The notes: generated by a model not told the origin, from the letters alone. Shown: positions 8,390-15,082, counted from the first letter of the stretch. The stretch: DNA of 15,082 nucleotides from Lentisphaeria bacterium UBA1829 (GCA_002338895.1 DDJH01000144.1:9329-24410); one strand, 5' to 3'. Numbers and translations are program-made.

Positions 8390-9766
8390 TCAGAGTTCCA
8401 CGCCCGTACGACAGGAGAGACAAAACGAAAAAAGTCCGGAATCGTCAAAATACTCCAGCGAAGTCGCATCCAGGATGAGACGACCTTTCAAGGTGGAAAG
8501 ATCCGCGGGAATCTCCCAGGAGCGGTCCTGAAAACCGACCCGGTGTTGTCCCGGATCAAAGATCAGCTCTCCGTCGGGCAGTGAAACAGACCGTGCGCGG
8601 GAAGTTTCGAACAATTCGCATTTTCCGCACAATCTGTATGGTTCGACGCGCAGGAGCCCGTTCCGGAGCGAAAGGCGCATCGGGGAACTCATGGTTCCGG
8701 TATAGGTTCTCGTGAACCGGCGCGGCATGCGCAGCCAGGCCAGGTAGACGGTCTCATTCTCCGGCGTGTTGACAAAACACTGCCCCGCGTACGCATCTCC
8801 GCAGAGGAACCGGCGGGATTCGCTTTCAAAAGTGATCTTTCCGCGGGAGATTCTTCCGATCCGGTAAAATCCGTTTGCCTCAGCAAAAAGCCACTTCCAG
8901 CTTCCGGACGATTCGTCTTGCATTCTCCGGAGGACCGGGCACTCCCTCCCGTTTGCGATTTTGTATCGATCGGTCACCGACCAGTCCAGCAGATTCCTCG
9001 ACTCCAGAAGCAGGAATTCCTGTTTTGTCTCATCGCCGAGGTAGAGGGCCATCCGCCAGCATGCTTCCTCGGGATCGTAAGTGACCGATGGATCCCGGTC
9101 GCAGCAGCCGTCAAACGAGGGCAGGATCGGGTTTTTCTCATATTTCCGGAACGTTTCCCCTCCGTCCAGGCTGTATGCCACATTCTGCGATCCTTCTCCG
9201 GAGTAGGCCGCGTTGGTATAAAAAAGCAGAATGGCGTCCTTTCCGAATCCTGCGACATTTTCCCGATCCACCACCGCAGACCCCGAATACATGTTTCCGA
9301 TGGAATCCGGATACAGCGAGATCCCTTTTTCCTCCCAGTGGATCAGATCGCGGCTGACCGCATGCTTCCAGTGCATATTTCCCCAGTCCGTGCTGAACGG
9401 ATTGTGCTGGAAAAAAAGATGCCATTCTCCATTTCGATAAAACAGTCCGTTCGGATCGTTGAGCCAGCCATGGCGGGGAGCAAAGTGAAAATGCGGACGG
9501 AGCAGTTCCACCGAATCCTCTCCGGACTCTTCCGCCCCGTCCTTCCAGGTCATATTGCGGAACAGCGGCTCCTCCGAGTCAATGATTGTATGTTCCGGCG
9601 GAAACGGAAGAGGATATTCCGCGATGAAATCCGCCGTCTTCATCTCCGCGGCCGGGATCTTCAGTTTCAGGAACTCCTTCCCGGAACGGATGATGGCCGG
9701 AAGCGGTTCCGCCTTCCGGCTGACGGGAATGGAAAAAGTGGATTTTTTTGCCGAAAACGCAACCAT
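8390..9766 (-). CDS. GH32 family beta-fructosidase (sucrose/fructan hydrolase), no signal peptide
   Basis: A 458-residue glycoside hydrolase family 32 enzyme, which cleaves terminal or internal beta-fructofuranosyl bonds in sucrose, inulin or levan. All three family motifs are present: WLNDPNG with nucleophile Asp104, CDRDPSV with Asp225 (transition-state stabiliser), and GRECPV with acid/base Glu275. Other family features are LFFQHNP (118-123), WKHAVSRDLIHWE (133-145) and the SSPMRLSLRNG-LLRVEP segment. The C-terminal sandwich is short and ends in TSLEYFDDSGLFSFCL, equivalent to the family's S-x-E-x-F end. About 90 residues precede the catalytic propeller and are not recognised with certainty. 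There is no hydrophobic N-terminus, so a cytoplasmic location is inferred. The ATG has AAGGA nine bases upstream and lies about 28 bases after the predicted transcription start. It is first in the minus-strand operon. Whether it prefers sucrose, inulin or levan fragments cannot be read from sequence. Confidence 0.95.
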   Translation of the reverse strand: MVAFSAKKSTFSIPVSRKAEPLPAIIRSGKEFLKLKIPAAEMKTADFIAEYPLPFPPEHTIIDSEEPLFRNMTWKDGAEESGEDSVELLRPHFHFAPRHGWLNDPNGLFYRNGEWHLFFQHNPFSTDWGNMHWKHAVSRDLIHWEEKGISLYPDSIGNMYSGSAVVDRENVAGFGKDAILLFYTNAAYSGEGSQNVAYSLDGGETFRKYEKNPILPSFDGCCDRDPSVTYDPEEACWRMALYLGDETKQEFLLLESRNLLDWSVTDRYKIANGRECPVLRRMQDESSGSWKWLFAEANGFYRIGRISRGKITFESESRRFLCGDAYAGQCFVNTPENETVYLAWLRMPRRFTRTYTGTMSSPMRLSLRNGLLRVEPYRLCGKCELFETSRARSVSLPDGELIFDPGQHRVGFQDRSWEIPADLSTLKGRLILDATSLEYFDDSGLFSFCLSCRTGVEL

Positions 9767-9782
9767 TTCAAACAGTCCTTTC

Positions 9783-9810
9783 TTGTATTTTCTTCTTTAC
9801 ATTATATACT
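9783..9810 (+). promoter_or_regulatory. Weak candidate promoter for the AraC-family gene
   Basis: TTGTAT (9783-9788), 16 bases, TATACT (9805-9810) on the plus strand would start transcription near 9817, about 34 bases before the TTG start at 9851. The -10 box is a good match (five of six) but the -35 box is poor. It overlaps the opposite-strand -10 box at 9801-9806, so the two promoters would compete for RNA polymerase. Confidence 0.35.
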
Positions 9811-9829
9811 AAACGATGGAATTTGTCAA
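9801..9829 (-). promoter_or_regulatory. Full-consensus sigma-70 promoter for the GH32 operon
   Basis: On the minus strand TTGACA (complement of 9824-9829) and TATAAT (complement of 9801-9806) match the sigma-70 consensus at all twelve positions and are separated by exactly 17 bases. Upstream of the -35 box the minus strand carries runs of T (complement of 9834-9850) that could act as an UP element. Transcription would begin near 9794 and reach the GH32 ATG after about 28 bases, passing an AAGGA ribosome binding site. Activity is inferred from the consensus match. Confidence 0.82.
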
Positions 9830-9838
9830 CTGTAAAAA

Positions 9839-9844
9839 AAGGAG
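9839..9844 (+). promoter_or_regulatory. Ribosome binding site fixing the TTG start of the AraC-family gene
   Basis: AAGGAG lies six bases before a TTG at 9851. No ATG occurs in frame until residue 64, which is inside the sensor domain, so this site supports translation from TTG. Confidence 0.75.
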
Positions 9845-9850
9845 AAAAAA

Positions 9851-10738
9851 TTGGACTTTTCGGACAATCCCAGCACACCGCAGGTGAAAGACTCTCTGCC
9901 GAAAGAGCATTGGCGGCGGAACAACGGATTCTCCTGGCAGATTCCCTGCGGAGAGACATCCTTCCAGTTCCGATGCCGGATCGTGGAACACGGGATCACG
10001 ATCGCGCAGAAGGAAAGTGACTTCAATCATCCCTACCCCATGTTTACAAGAGTCTTTCTTTTCCGGAAAGGCGGAGCGGAGATCATCTGCAGAAACCAGC
10101 GCAGGACTCTTGTTGAAAACCGGATCTACATTCTTCCGACCAACATGGTCTTTCAGATTCATTACTATCCGCGGGAACTGATCTATTATCATCTCTGTCT
10201 GAACGACGGGTACGATCAGCCGATTTTCGACCGGGAGGAATCCGTTCAGGAAATCGTGTCCGATCCTGTGCGCGGACAGCTGCTGCGCGCGCAGAGAGAG
10301 AAAAGTGAAATTTTCCACCACGCCGCTCTGCTCTCCCTCTTTGCGGAATTTCTGCCGCAGAGACAGGAGCAGATTTTCCGCAATTTCCGGCGCCACCTCG
10401 AATTTTCCGCATTGTTTGAATATCTGGATACCCATCCGCTTGCGCTGGTTTCCCTTTCCGATCTGGCCGGACTTTACGGTCTCAGCGACTCCACGTTTTC
10501 CAAACGCTTTTCCCGGAAAATGGGAATCTCCCTGAAACGCTTTCTTCTGGAGCGTCAGATCCGCTACGCCTGCGAACTGCTGCTTTATTCCCCGAAACGG
10601 GTTGCGGAAATCGCCGAAATCCTCGGATACCGGGACATCACCTACTTCTACCGTTTCTTCCGGAAGCAGACCGGTATGACCCCGCAGGAGTTCCGAAAAA
10701 ACAAAACCATGGAAAGCCAATGTCCCGGGTTGGCATGA
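9851..10738 (+). CDS. AraC-family transcriptional regulator
   Basis: A 295-residue protein read from a TTG start. Residues about 40-115 look like the cupin-type sensor domain of AraC proteins (YPMFTRVFLFRKGGAEI, then the strand NRIYILPTNMVFQIHYYPR). The C-terminal 100 residues hold the two helix-turn-helix units: LSDLAGLYGLSDSTFSKRF (about 202-220) and VAEIAEILGYRDITYFYRFF (about 251-270), followed by the family signature end RKQTGMTPQEFRK. Members of this family sense a sugar or other small molecule and control nearby catabolic genes. The gene is divergent from the GH32 operon with 84 bases between the starts, which makes that operon its most likely target. Because that promoter is already at full consensus, repression or modulation is as plausible as activation. 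The effector is unknown. Confidence 0.95.
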   Translation: MDFSDNPSTPQVKDSLPKEHWRRNNGFSWQIPCGETSFQFRCRIVEHGITIAQKESDFNHPYPMFTRVFLFRKGGAEIICRNQRRTLVENRIYILPTNMVFQIHYYPRELIYYHLCLNDGYDQPIFDREESVQEIVSDPVRGQLLRAQREKSEIFHHAALLSLFAEFLPQRQEQIFRNFRRHLEFSALFEYLDTHPLALVSLSDLAGLYGLSDSTFSKRFSRKMGISLKRFLLERQIRYACELLLYSPKRVAEIAEILGYRDITYFYRFFRKQTGMTPQEFRKNKTMESQCPGLA

Positions 10739-10760
10739 ACAGGGGAAAAGCAGCACGCGC

Positions 10761-10810
10761 AAAAAAAAAGAGATTTTGAACCGGGGAGTATTTCCTGTAT
10801 TCAAAATCTC
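10761..10810 (-). terminator. Rho-independent terminator for the GH5-like operon
   Basis: Read on the minus strand, GAGATTTTGAA, a 19-base loop and TTCAAAATCTC form a perfect 11-bp stem (arms 10800-10810 and 10770-10780) followed at once by nine T (complement of 10761-10769). It lies about 100 bases after the stop codon of the GH5-like gene. The stem is AT-rich but long. It also sits after the convergent AraC gene; on the plus strand no U tract follows directly, so termination there would be weaker. Confidence 0.85.
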
Positions 10811-10851
10811 ATGCTGCTCCCGCTTTTTCCGACCGGGAACAGCATACGGAA

Positions 10852-10885
10852 AGACCGGAAGAAGAGCAGTCCTCTGTTCCGGTCT
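10852..10885. repeat. Inverted repeat downstream of the GH5-like gene
   Basis: AGACCGGAA (10852-10860) and TTCCGGTCT (10877-10885) form a perfect 9-bp inverted repeat. An inner AGAG/CTCT pairing (10863-10866 with 10872-10875) could extend the stem. It begins 24 bases past the stop of the minus-strand GH5-like gene and lacks a T run, so it may protect the 3' end of the mRNA or add to termination. This is inferred from structure only. Confidence 0.45.
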
Positions 10886-10908
10886 GCGGAGGGAAAAGCC
10901 CGGAGGGA

Positions 10909-13900
10909 TTATTTTCTGTCCGGCTTCTCCCGAACCAGCTCATACGCGGCGACGGCCCCCTGCTTCCCCGCCGAATCAACCCGGAAAACCGTACACCCGT
11001 TCCGTACGGTGAAGGGAATTTCGTTTTTTCTGCTTCCGTCAAAATCGACCGCGTAAAGGCGGAAACCGGAACAGTCGCGCTTCAAAGTGATCTCCGCCTC
11101 CCCTCGACGGAGCAGCAGAGGAAGTCCGCCGGAAGTCTCCCAGATCCGCATCTCGGGATTCCGGAACGTCATCCCGGAACTTTTCGTTTCCGTCAGATGA
11201 AGAATCAGATAGCGTTCGCTTTTCGTCAAAGGGACATTGTCATACGATGCGACCAGAATTCCGCAGAATGTCCGCCGATTCCGGACCTCCGCAAATTTTC
11301 CTGTCAGCACCTGTCCGCCCTCCAGGAGGAATCCTTCACTGCGGGACGAGAGCGCACGGAACTGATTCTTTTTCATCGTCAGAGTCAGTTCTCCGGTCGA
11401 GCTGACAAAAGTTCCGGTGGACGGCTCAAAACTCTTTTTCGGGATCGCGCCCGCCTTTTCCAGCGTTTCAAACGCATGAAGGTGGTCCGTCGAAGCAACG
11501 ACGGGGACATTCAGCGACAGTTTCTCCCCGGCGGCGTCCGTCGAGATCGCCGCCACTGTTCCGGGCGGAAGAGCGGGACGTTCTCCGGGCGAGAAAATCA
11601 CATTGCCCGTTTTTGCCACCAGCCCCATCCGCTGCGGAACGATTCCGCACTCGTCGGAACTCTCCGGCGATTCAAAATGCCGCCGGTTCAGCAGAAGCGG
11701 AACCGCCAGATCCGAAGGACGGATATCCCCCCGGAGGAAGAACAGATTGCCCGCGCGCTCCGAAAGCAGACGGACCGGATCGTTGACAATGTCGAAGAAC
11801 TCCTGCCGGCTCTCCTCCTTCCGGAACAGGGAGGCATCATGGGAGTACGAGAAGCGGCAGAGCGCGCTCCAGTCCTGAAGCGACGCATACGCGCCGGTCA
11901 GAAACGCACCCTCCACATTGTACGGATTGGTGTTCGTGTAATCCCACTCGGTGATCAGGAAGGGTTTTCCGAACGCCCGGGTCTGAAACATGGTGTTCAG
12001 AGCGCCTGCGCCCTTGCTGATGGAGCTGTCGTTCACCACCAGGGCGGGCAGTCCCCACCCCTTCAGGAAGACCGGGTGCGCCCAGTAGAAATGATTTTCG
12101 ACCAGATCGTACGGTTCCCGCAGAAGCATTGTGATGATGTTGGAGTTGTGATTCTGGTCGGCCAGCATCTGCCGGACGCCGATCGAACGCAGGAAATCGC
12201 GCATCTTCGCGTATCCGGCGGGATAGACCTCCTGAAGGAAAAGAGTCCAGAAACGCCTGCGCTCCAGAAAGGTCGGCTGAATGCCGCGGCGCTTCAGCCA
12301 GGCGTTGAACTTTGTTTCGTAAAGAGCTTTGGTTCCATTCACCAGGGAGGTCCAGAAGATCGCATTTTCGTTGATGAGATCCAGACTGATGATCGCCGGA
12401 TCGTCCTTCCAGGCAAGACCGGTGTAGGGATTGACGGTCGTCAGAAGGTTTTTCGCATACTCCTGCCAGTTGCGCATTGCGTCGTCGGACACAAAGACCA
12501 GTCCCTTGAAACGGGTGCGGTCGACCTTTTCGCCGGGGAACTCGCGGATCTCCCCCTTTTCCAGATTGCGGCTGATGAACAGATCCAGCGTGACATAGAT
12601 GCCGCGCTTCCGGCAGGCGGCGATCAGATAATCCATCCGATCCTTGAATTCGGCTTTCATGCGGGTGGATTTTCCATCGGAACGGTCGACGGTGTCCCGG
12701 TCGAAATGGTGCAGACGGATCAGGTTGTAGCCGATCGCCTGAAACTCCTCCGCAAGCCGGTCCGAAAGCTCGTGATCCATGTAATTTGCGGAGAAACAGA
12801 CATTGGCTCCATAGAAGCGCACCGGCTGATCCGGACGCTTTTCAAACACGATCTGTCCGCCCCGGTTCCGCGCAAAGCCATATTTTCCCGCCGGCGCATC
12901 CAGCTGGAAGGAGAAATCCAGAATGCTCCCTTTGCGGATCCGCCGCTTTCCTTTCATCGGGATCCATTCGGAGGAGGCCTTCATCACGACCTTCTCGTCC
13001 TGTTTCGGCCGGATCTCAAAATCCGAGAGCGAAGCCCCGACAATCATCCAGACCGATTTTCCCATGCTCTCGAACACGATCTTCTTCAGTCCGGAATGCT
13101 CCAGCCTGAAGCGGGTAACATACAAACCGATCGCGGAAAGATCGTTCTGTCCGTGCCACCCCACCGATCCGCGGGAAAGCGGATACGGTTTCCAGAAGTT
13201 CCCGACATCCTCTCCCCCGATCACCGGAATCGTCTGCTCGCTCCCATCGGCAAAGGAACATCGGATCTCCCCGATCTTTCCCTCCTTCGGCCATGCAAGT
13301 GCATGGAGGACATAGAGATACGTTCCGTCCACCGGAGTCTGAAACTCCTTCTCCGCCCGGACGGGGAAATAGAGGCGGTCCGCTCCCCGGAGAGCGATGC
13401 AGCTCTTTCCCCGGTTCGTTTCCGGATCCACCACCTGAAACGGCACATTGGCACAAATCTTTTTCCCGGGAGTCATGGCGGAGAGATCGTTGGTTCCTCC
13501 CTGATCGGTCCATCCGCCTTTCCGGTCGTTCGGCTGTTCATCGCGGAAGCCCATGTTCATGGCGGAACGCAGATCCAGGGGTTTCGCATCGAAATCTCTC
13601 CGCCGGAACTGGAATGCGAAACCGGTCTGCCGGATCATGCCGCTCTGCGGAACGGGATTCAGACGGAGATTGAGCGAATCGGGCGCATAGGAGGTGTGGG
13701 AAAGATCGTGAAGGGTCGCCTGGAACGTTCCTTCCAGAACAACGACCCCTTCCCGGGTCGGGAACTGAATCCGTCTGACCGAACCGAGATTACGGGTCTT
13801 TTCCCCTTTTTTCAGGACGACTTTCCGTCCGTCGATCTGATACGGCTGCCGATCCCAGAGCTCCCTGCGGATGACGCATCCGAATGCGATGCCGTCCATC

Positions 13901-14226
13901 TGCAGAGCCGGATCGGCGGAAAAGGTCATCCGATACTCCGCCGCATCGGCCGAGGTCTGCTTCCCGGTCACGGAAAGACGGAAGGAACGGAGAGGCAGAT
14001 GATAGATTCCCCGGTATTCGATTCCATCCGCCGTTTTTTTCGGGTAACCGGGATCCGCCTGCGTTGTCTTGGCGGAGAGGATGCTTCCCTTCCACCCGTT
14101 GTTCCAGGCCGTCAGAGAGAACGAGTGAGACCCGACTCGGAACCCGTACGGCGTAAACGCACACCACTCGTCCGCCGCGCCTGCGCAAAAGCAGAAAAAG
14201 AGAAGAAGAAACAATCGGTGCATCAT
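10909..14226 (-). CDS. Secreted GH5-like (clan GH-A) glycoside hydrolase
   Basis: A protein of 1105 residues if started at the ATG at 14226, which has AGGAGG (14235-14240) eight bases upstream and begins a signal peptide (MMHRLFLLLFFCFCAGA). A frame extending to 14295 lacks such support and would overlap the gene before it. Residues about 20-220 are beta-rich and unrecognised. About 230-400 form a beta-sandwich often found in large planctomycetal and lentisphaeral hydrolases (GGWTDQGGTNDL, GKSCIALRG, LYVLHALAWP). The barrel spans about 465-830: VRFYGANVCFSANY, IRLHHFDRD, GIYVTLDLF, then SLDLINEN with likely acid/base Glu620, NHFYWAHP, and FLITEWD with likely nucleophile Glu760, as in clan GH-A. 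A beta-rich C-terminal part follows to 1105. It should cut a beta-linked glycan outside the cytoplasm; the substrate cannot be told. It follows the deacetylase-like gene by 19 bases, probably in one transcript. Confidence 0.87.
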   Translation of the reverse strand: MMHRLFLLLFFCFCAGAADEWCAFTPYGFRVGSHSFSLTAWNNGWKGSILSAKTTQADPGYPKKTADGIEYRGIYHLPLRSFRLSVTGKQTSADAAEYRMTFSADPALQMDGIAFGCVIRRELWDRQPYQIDGRKVVLKKGEKTRNLGSVRRIQFPTREGVVVLEGTFQATLHDLSHTSYAPDSLNLRLNPVPQSGMIRQTGFAFQFRRRDFDAKPLDLRSAMNMGFRDEQPNDRKGGWTDQGGTNDLSAMTPGKKICANVPFQVVDPETNRGKSCIALRGADRLYFPVRAEKEFQTPVDGTYLYVLHALAWPKEGKIGEIRCSFADGSEQTIPVIGGEDVGNFWKPYPLSRGSVGWHGQNDLSAIGLYVTRFRLEHSGLKKIVFESMGKSVWMIVGASLSDFEIRPKQDEKVVMKASSEWIPMKGKRRIRKGSILDFSFQLDAPAGKYGFARNRGGQIVFEKRPDQPVRFYGANVCFSANYMDHELSDRLAEEFQAIGYNLIRLHHFDRDTVDRSDGKSTRMKAEFKDRMDYLIAACRKRGIYVTLDLFISRNLEKGEIREFPGEKVDRTRFKGLVFVSDDAMRNWQEYAKNLLTTVNPYTGLAWKDDPAIISLDLINENAIFWTSLVNGTKALYETKFNAWLKRRGIQPTFLERRRFWTLFLQEVYPAGYAKMRDFLRSIGVRQMLADQNHNSNIITMLLREPYDLVENHFYWAHPVFLKGWGLPALVVNDSSISKGAGALNTMFQTRAFGKPFLITEWDYTNTNPYNVEGAFLTGAYASLQDWSALCRFSYSHDASLFRKEESRQEFFDIVNDPVRLLSERAGNLFFLRGDIRPSDLAVPLLLNRRHFESPESSDECGIVPQRMGLVAKTGNVIFSPGERPALPPGTVAAISTDAAGEKLSLNVPVVASTDHLHAFETLEKAGAIPKKSFEPSTGTFVSSTGELTLTMKKNQFRALSSRSEGFLLEGGQVLTGKFAEVRNRRTFCGILVASYDNVPLTKSERYLILHLTETKSSGMTFRNPEMRIWETSGGLPLLLRRGEAEITLKRDCSGFRLYAVDFDGSRKNEIPFTVRNGCTVFRVDSAGKQGAVAAYELVREKPDRK

Positions 14227-14245
14227 AAAGAATACCTCCTTTGAT

Positions 14246-15082
14246 TCATCGGTCCGCAGTGAGAGAGAAGTTGTCCAGGACAAGGGGACCGGCAACCTCG
14301 GATGCCCGGAATTCCAGATTCAGGAAACGGGTTCCGGCGGGGATGTCGAAGCGGATGGTGCATGTCTGCGGATCGGGACGGTCGACGGTCTGCGTGAAGA
14401 CCCTGGTGTAGGTCGGCGACCATCCTTTTGCAAACGGCTGCACCTTCACATGAATCTTTGTCCCGGGCGCTCCGCGGAACCGGTAGGAAAGACGGTTTCC
14501 TCCCACTTCCATGCCCGTCAGGGAAAGAAGGCGGAAGATGACGCCGTCTTTCTGTATTGAAAAAGCGTTGTCGGCCCAGCGGGTCCCCTTTTCCGGCGAG
14601 TATCCGTCGGGCACACCGTTTCCGTCGCGATCGACATGGAGCGGCGGCATGACGTTGTCCATGGGATCCGGCTTCGCATAATAGAGTCGTTCCGTCCACT
14701 CCTTCTGCGTCAGGACCGGGATCTTCGTCTCCCGGCACCAGCGGAGCAGTTCATCGTGGCGCTTCAGGAACTGCGCCCATCCGCCGGGGACCGCGCGACT
14801 GTCCATATGTCCTCCTCCGATCAGGACCTGATGGCGAGCGATCCGGTTCGCGATCTCCGTCTTCAGCTGTGCAAGATCCTTCTTCTCCAGCGAAAAGTCG
14901 CCCCACATCATCGCAAACCGGCAACGCTCCGGATCGGGTTCATGATAGACTTTCCGTGCGGAGTCCGGATAGGTCGCTCCGCCGAGATACCCGAGCGGCT
15001 CATAGACCTTTCGAACGTTTTCCGCCGTCAGGACCGGTTCATATCCTCCGGGCTGAATCCAGGTGACCGGCCGGCGGATCCC
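14246..15082 (-). CDS. Polysaccharide-deacetylase-like protein with C-terminal beta-sandwich (5' end missing)
   Basis: The frame stays open to the right edge, giving 278 visible C-terminal residues; the start lies outside the window. The first part, VTWIQPGGYEPVL and YLGGATYPDSARKVY, then a histidine in IGGGHMDSR (about residue 92) and IPVLTQKEWTERLYY, resembles the end of a NodB-type polysaccharide deacetylase barrel; the metal-binding N-terminal motifs, if present, are not visible. Next comes DRDGNGVPDGY (about 151-161), a calcium-loop-like linker, and a C-terminal beta-sandwich of about 110 residues ending LVLDNFSLTADR, as in CBM4/9-like modules. It probably acts on or binds an extracellular glycan together with the GH5-like hydrolase encoded 19 bases downstream. 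The deacetylase assignment is moderate; a non-catalytic relative is possible. Confidence 0.6.
   Translation of the reverse strand, partial: GIRRPVTWIQPGGYEPVLTAENVRKVYEPLGYLGGATYPDSARKVYHEPDPERCRFAMMWGDFSLEKKDLAQLKTEIANRIARHQVLIGGGHMDSRAVPGGWAQFLKRHDELLRWCRETKIPVLTQKEWTERLYYAKPDPMDNVMPPLHVDRDGNGVPDGYSPEKGTRWADNAFSIQKDGVIFRLLSLTGMEVGGNRLSYRFRGAPGTKIHVKVQPFAKGWSPTYTRVFTQTVDRPDPQTCTIRFDIPAGTRFLNLEFRASEVAGPLVLDNFSLTADR

Noticed and set aside
8918..9835. Plus-strand open frame of 305 codons opposite GH32
   Set aside because: The minus strand encodes all GH32 motifs; the plus frame runs through the operon promoter region and has no recognisable domain.
9809..10804. Minus-strand open frame of 331 codons opposite the AraC gene
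   Set aside because: The plus strand has a ribosome binding site and two clear helix-turn-helix units; the minus frame is an antisense shadow that would also run through the terminator at 10761-10810.
11197..14244. Plus-strand open frame of 1015 codons opposite the GH5-like gene
   Set aside because: Same cause: codon-register antisense of a gene poor in TTA, CTA and TCA. No recognisable protein features, whereas the minus strand has a signal peptide and a GH-A catalytic layout.
14227..14295. Upstream start for the GH5-like gene adding 23 residues
   Set aside because: It would overlap the deacetylase-like gene and place a non-hydrophobic stretch before the signal peptide; the ATG at 14226 has AGGAGG at good distance.

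Overview
The window (about 15 kb, moderately GC-rich, genes packed on the minus strand) looks like a carbohydrate-utilisation region of a Lentisphaerota bacterium, probably a Victivallis-like member of Victivallales. This rests on the combination seen here and not on a sequence search: a type II-secretion/prepilin-like protein with a FTMIELL start and a C-terminal H-Xn-DG signature beside glycoside hydrolases, an NPCBM plus DUF4380-like protein, very large multi-domain secreted proteins, LacI- and AraC-type regulators, and no SusC/SusD pair.

Layout: (1) Bases 3-881, plus strand: the 3' part of a LacI-type regulator whose DNA-binding end lies outside the window. (2) Bases 994-9766, minus strand: a probable four-gene operon, read from right to left: GH32 fructan/sucrose hydrolase without a signal peptide, prepilin-like protein, exported 1673-residue multi-domain protein (beta-sandwiches, TIM-barrel-like core, malectin, LamG-like) and exported NPCBM/DUF4380-like protein. 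Gaps are 80, 21 and 17 bases. The operon starts at a full-consensus sigma-70 promoter (TTGACA, 17 bases, TATAAT). (3) Bases 9851-10738, plus strand: an AraC-family regulator divergent from the operon, with an 84-base shared intergenic region. (4) Bases 10909-15082, minus strand: an exported 1105-residue GH5-like (clan GH-A) hydrolase preceded by the 3' part of a polysaccharide-deacetylase-like gene with a C-terminal beta-sandwich; the two are 19 bases apart. Rho-independent-type hairpins close both convergent junctions (926-968 and 10761-10810).

How the parts may work together (inference): the exported proteins bind and cut a complex glycan outside the cytoplasm, the prepilin-like protein may be part of a surface or secretion apparatus co-expressed with them, and the GH32 enzyme hydrolyses fructosyl oligosaccharides in the cell. 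The AraC regulator is the obvious candidate to control the operon, and the flanking LacI-type regulator is a second possible input. No transporter is visible, so uptake must be encoded elsewhere. There is no gene-free stretch above 300 bases; the longest gap is 170 bases (10739-10908). No tRNA, rRNA, CRISPR array or insertion sequence was seen.
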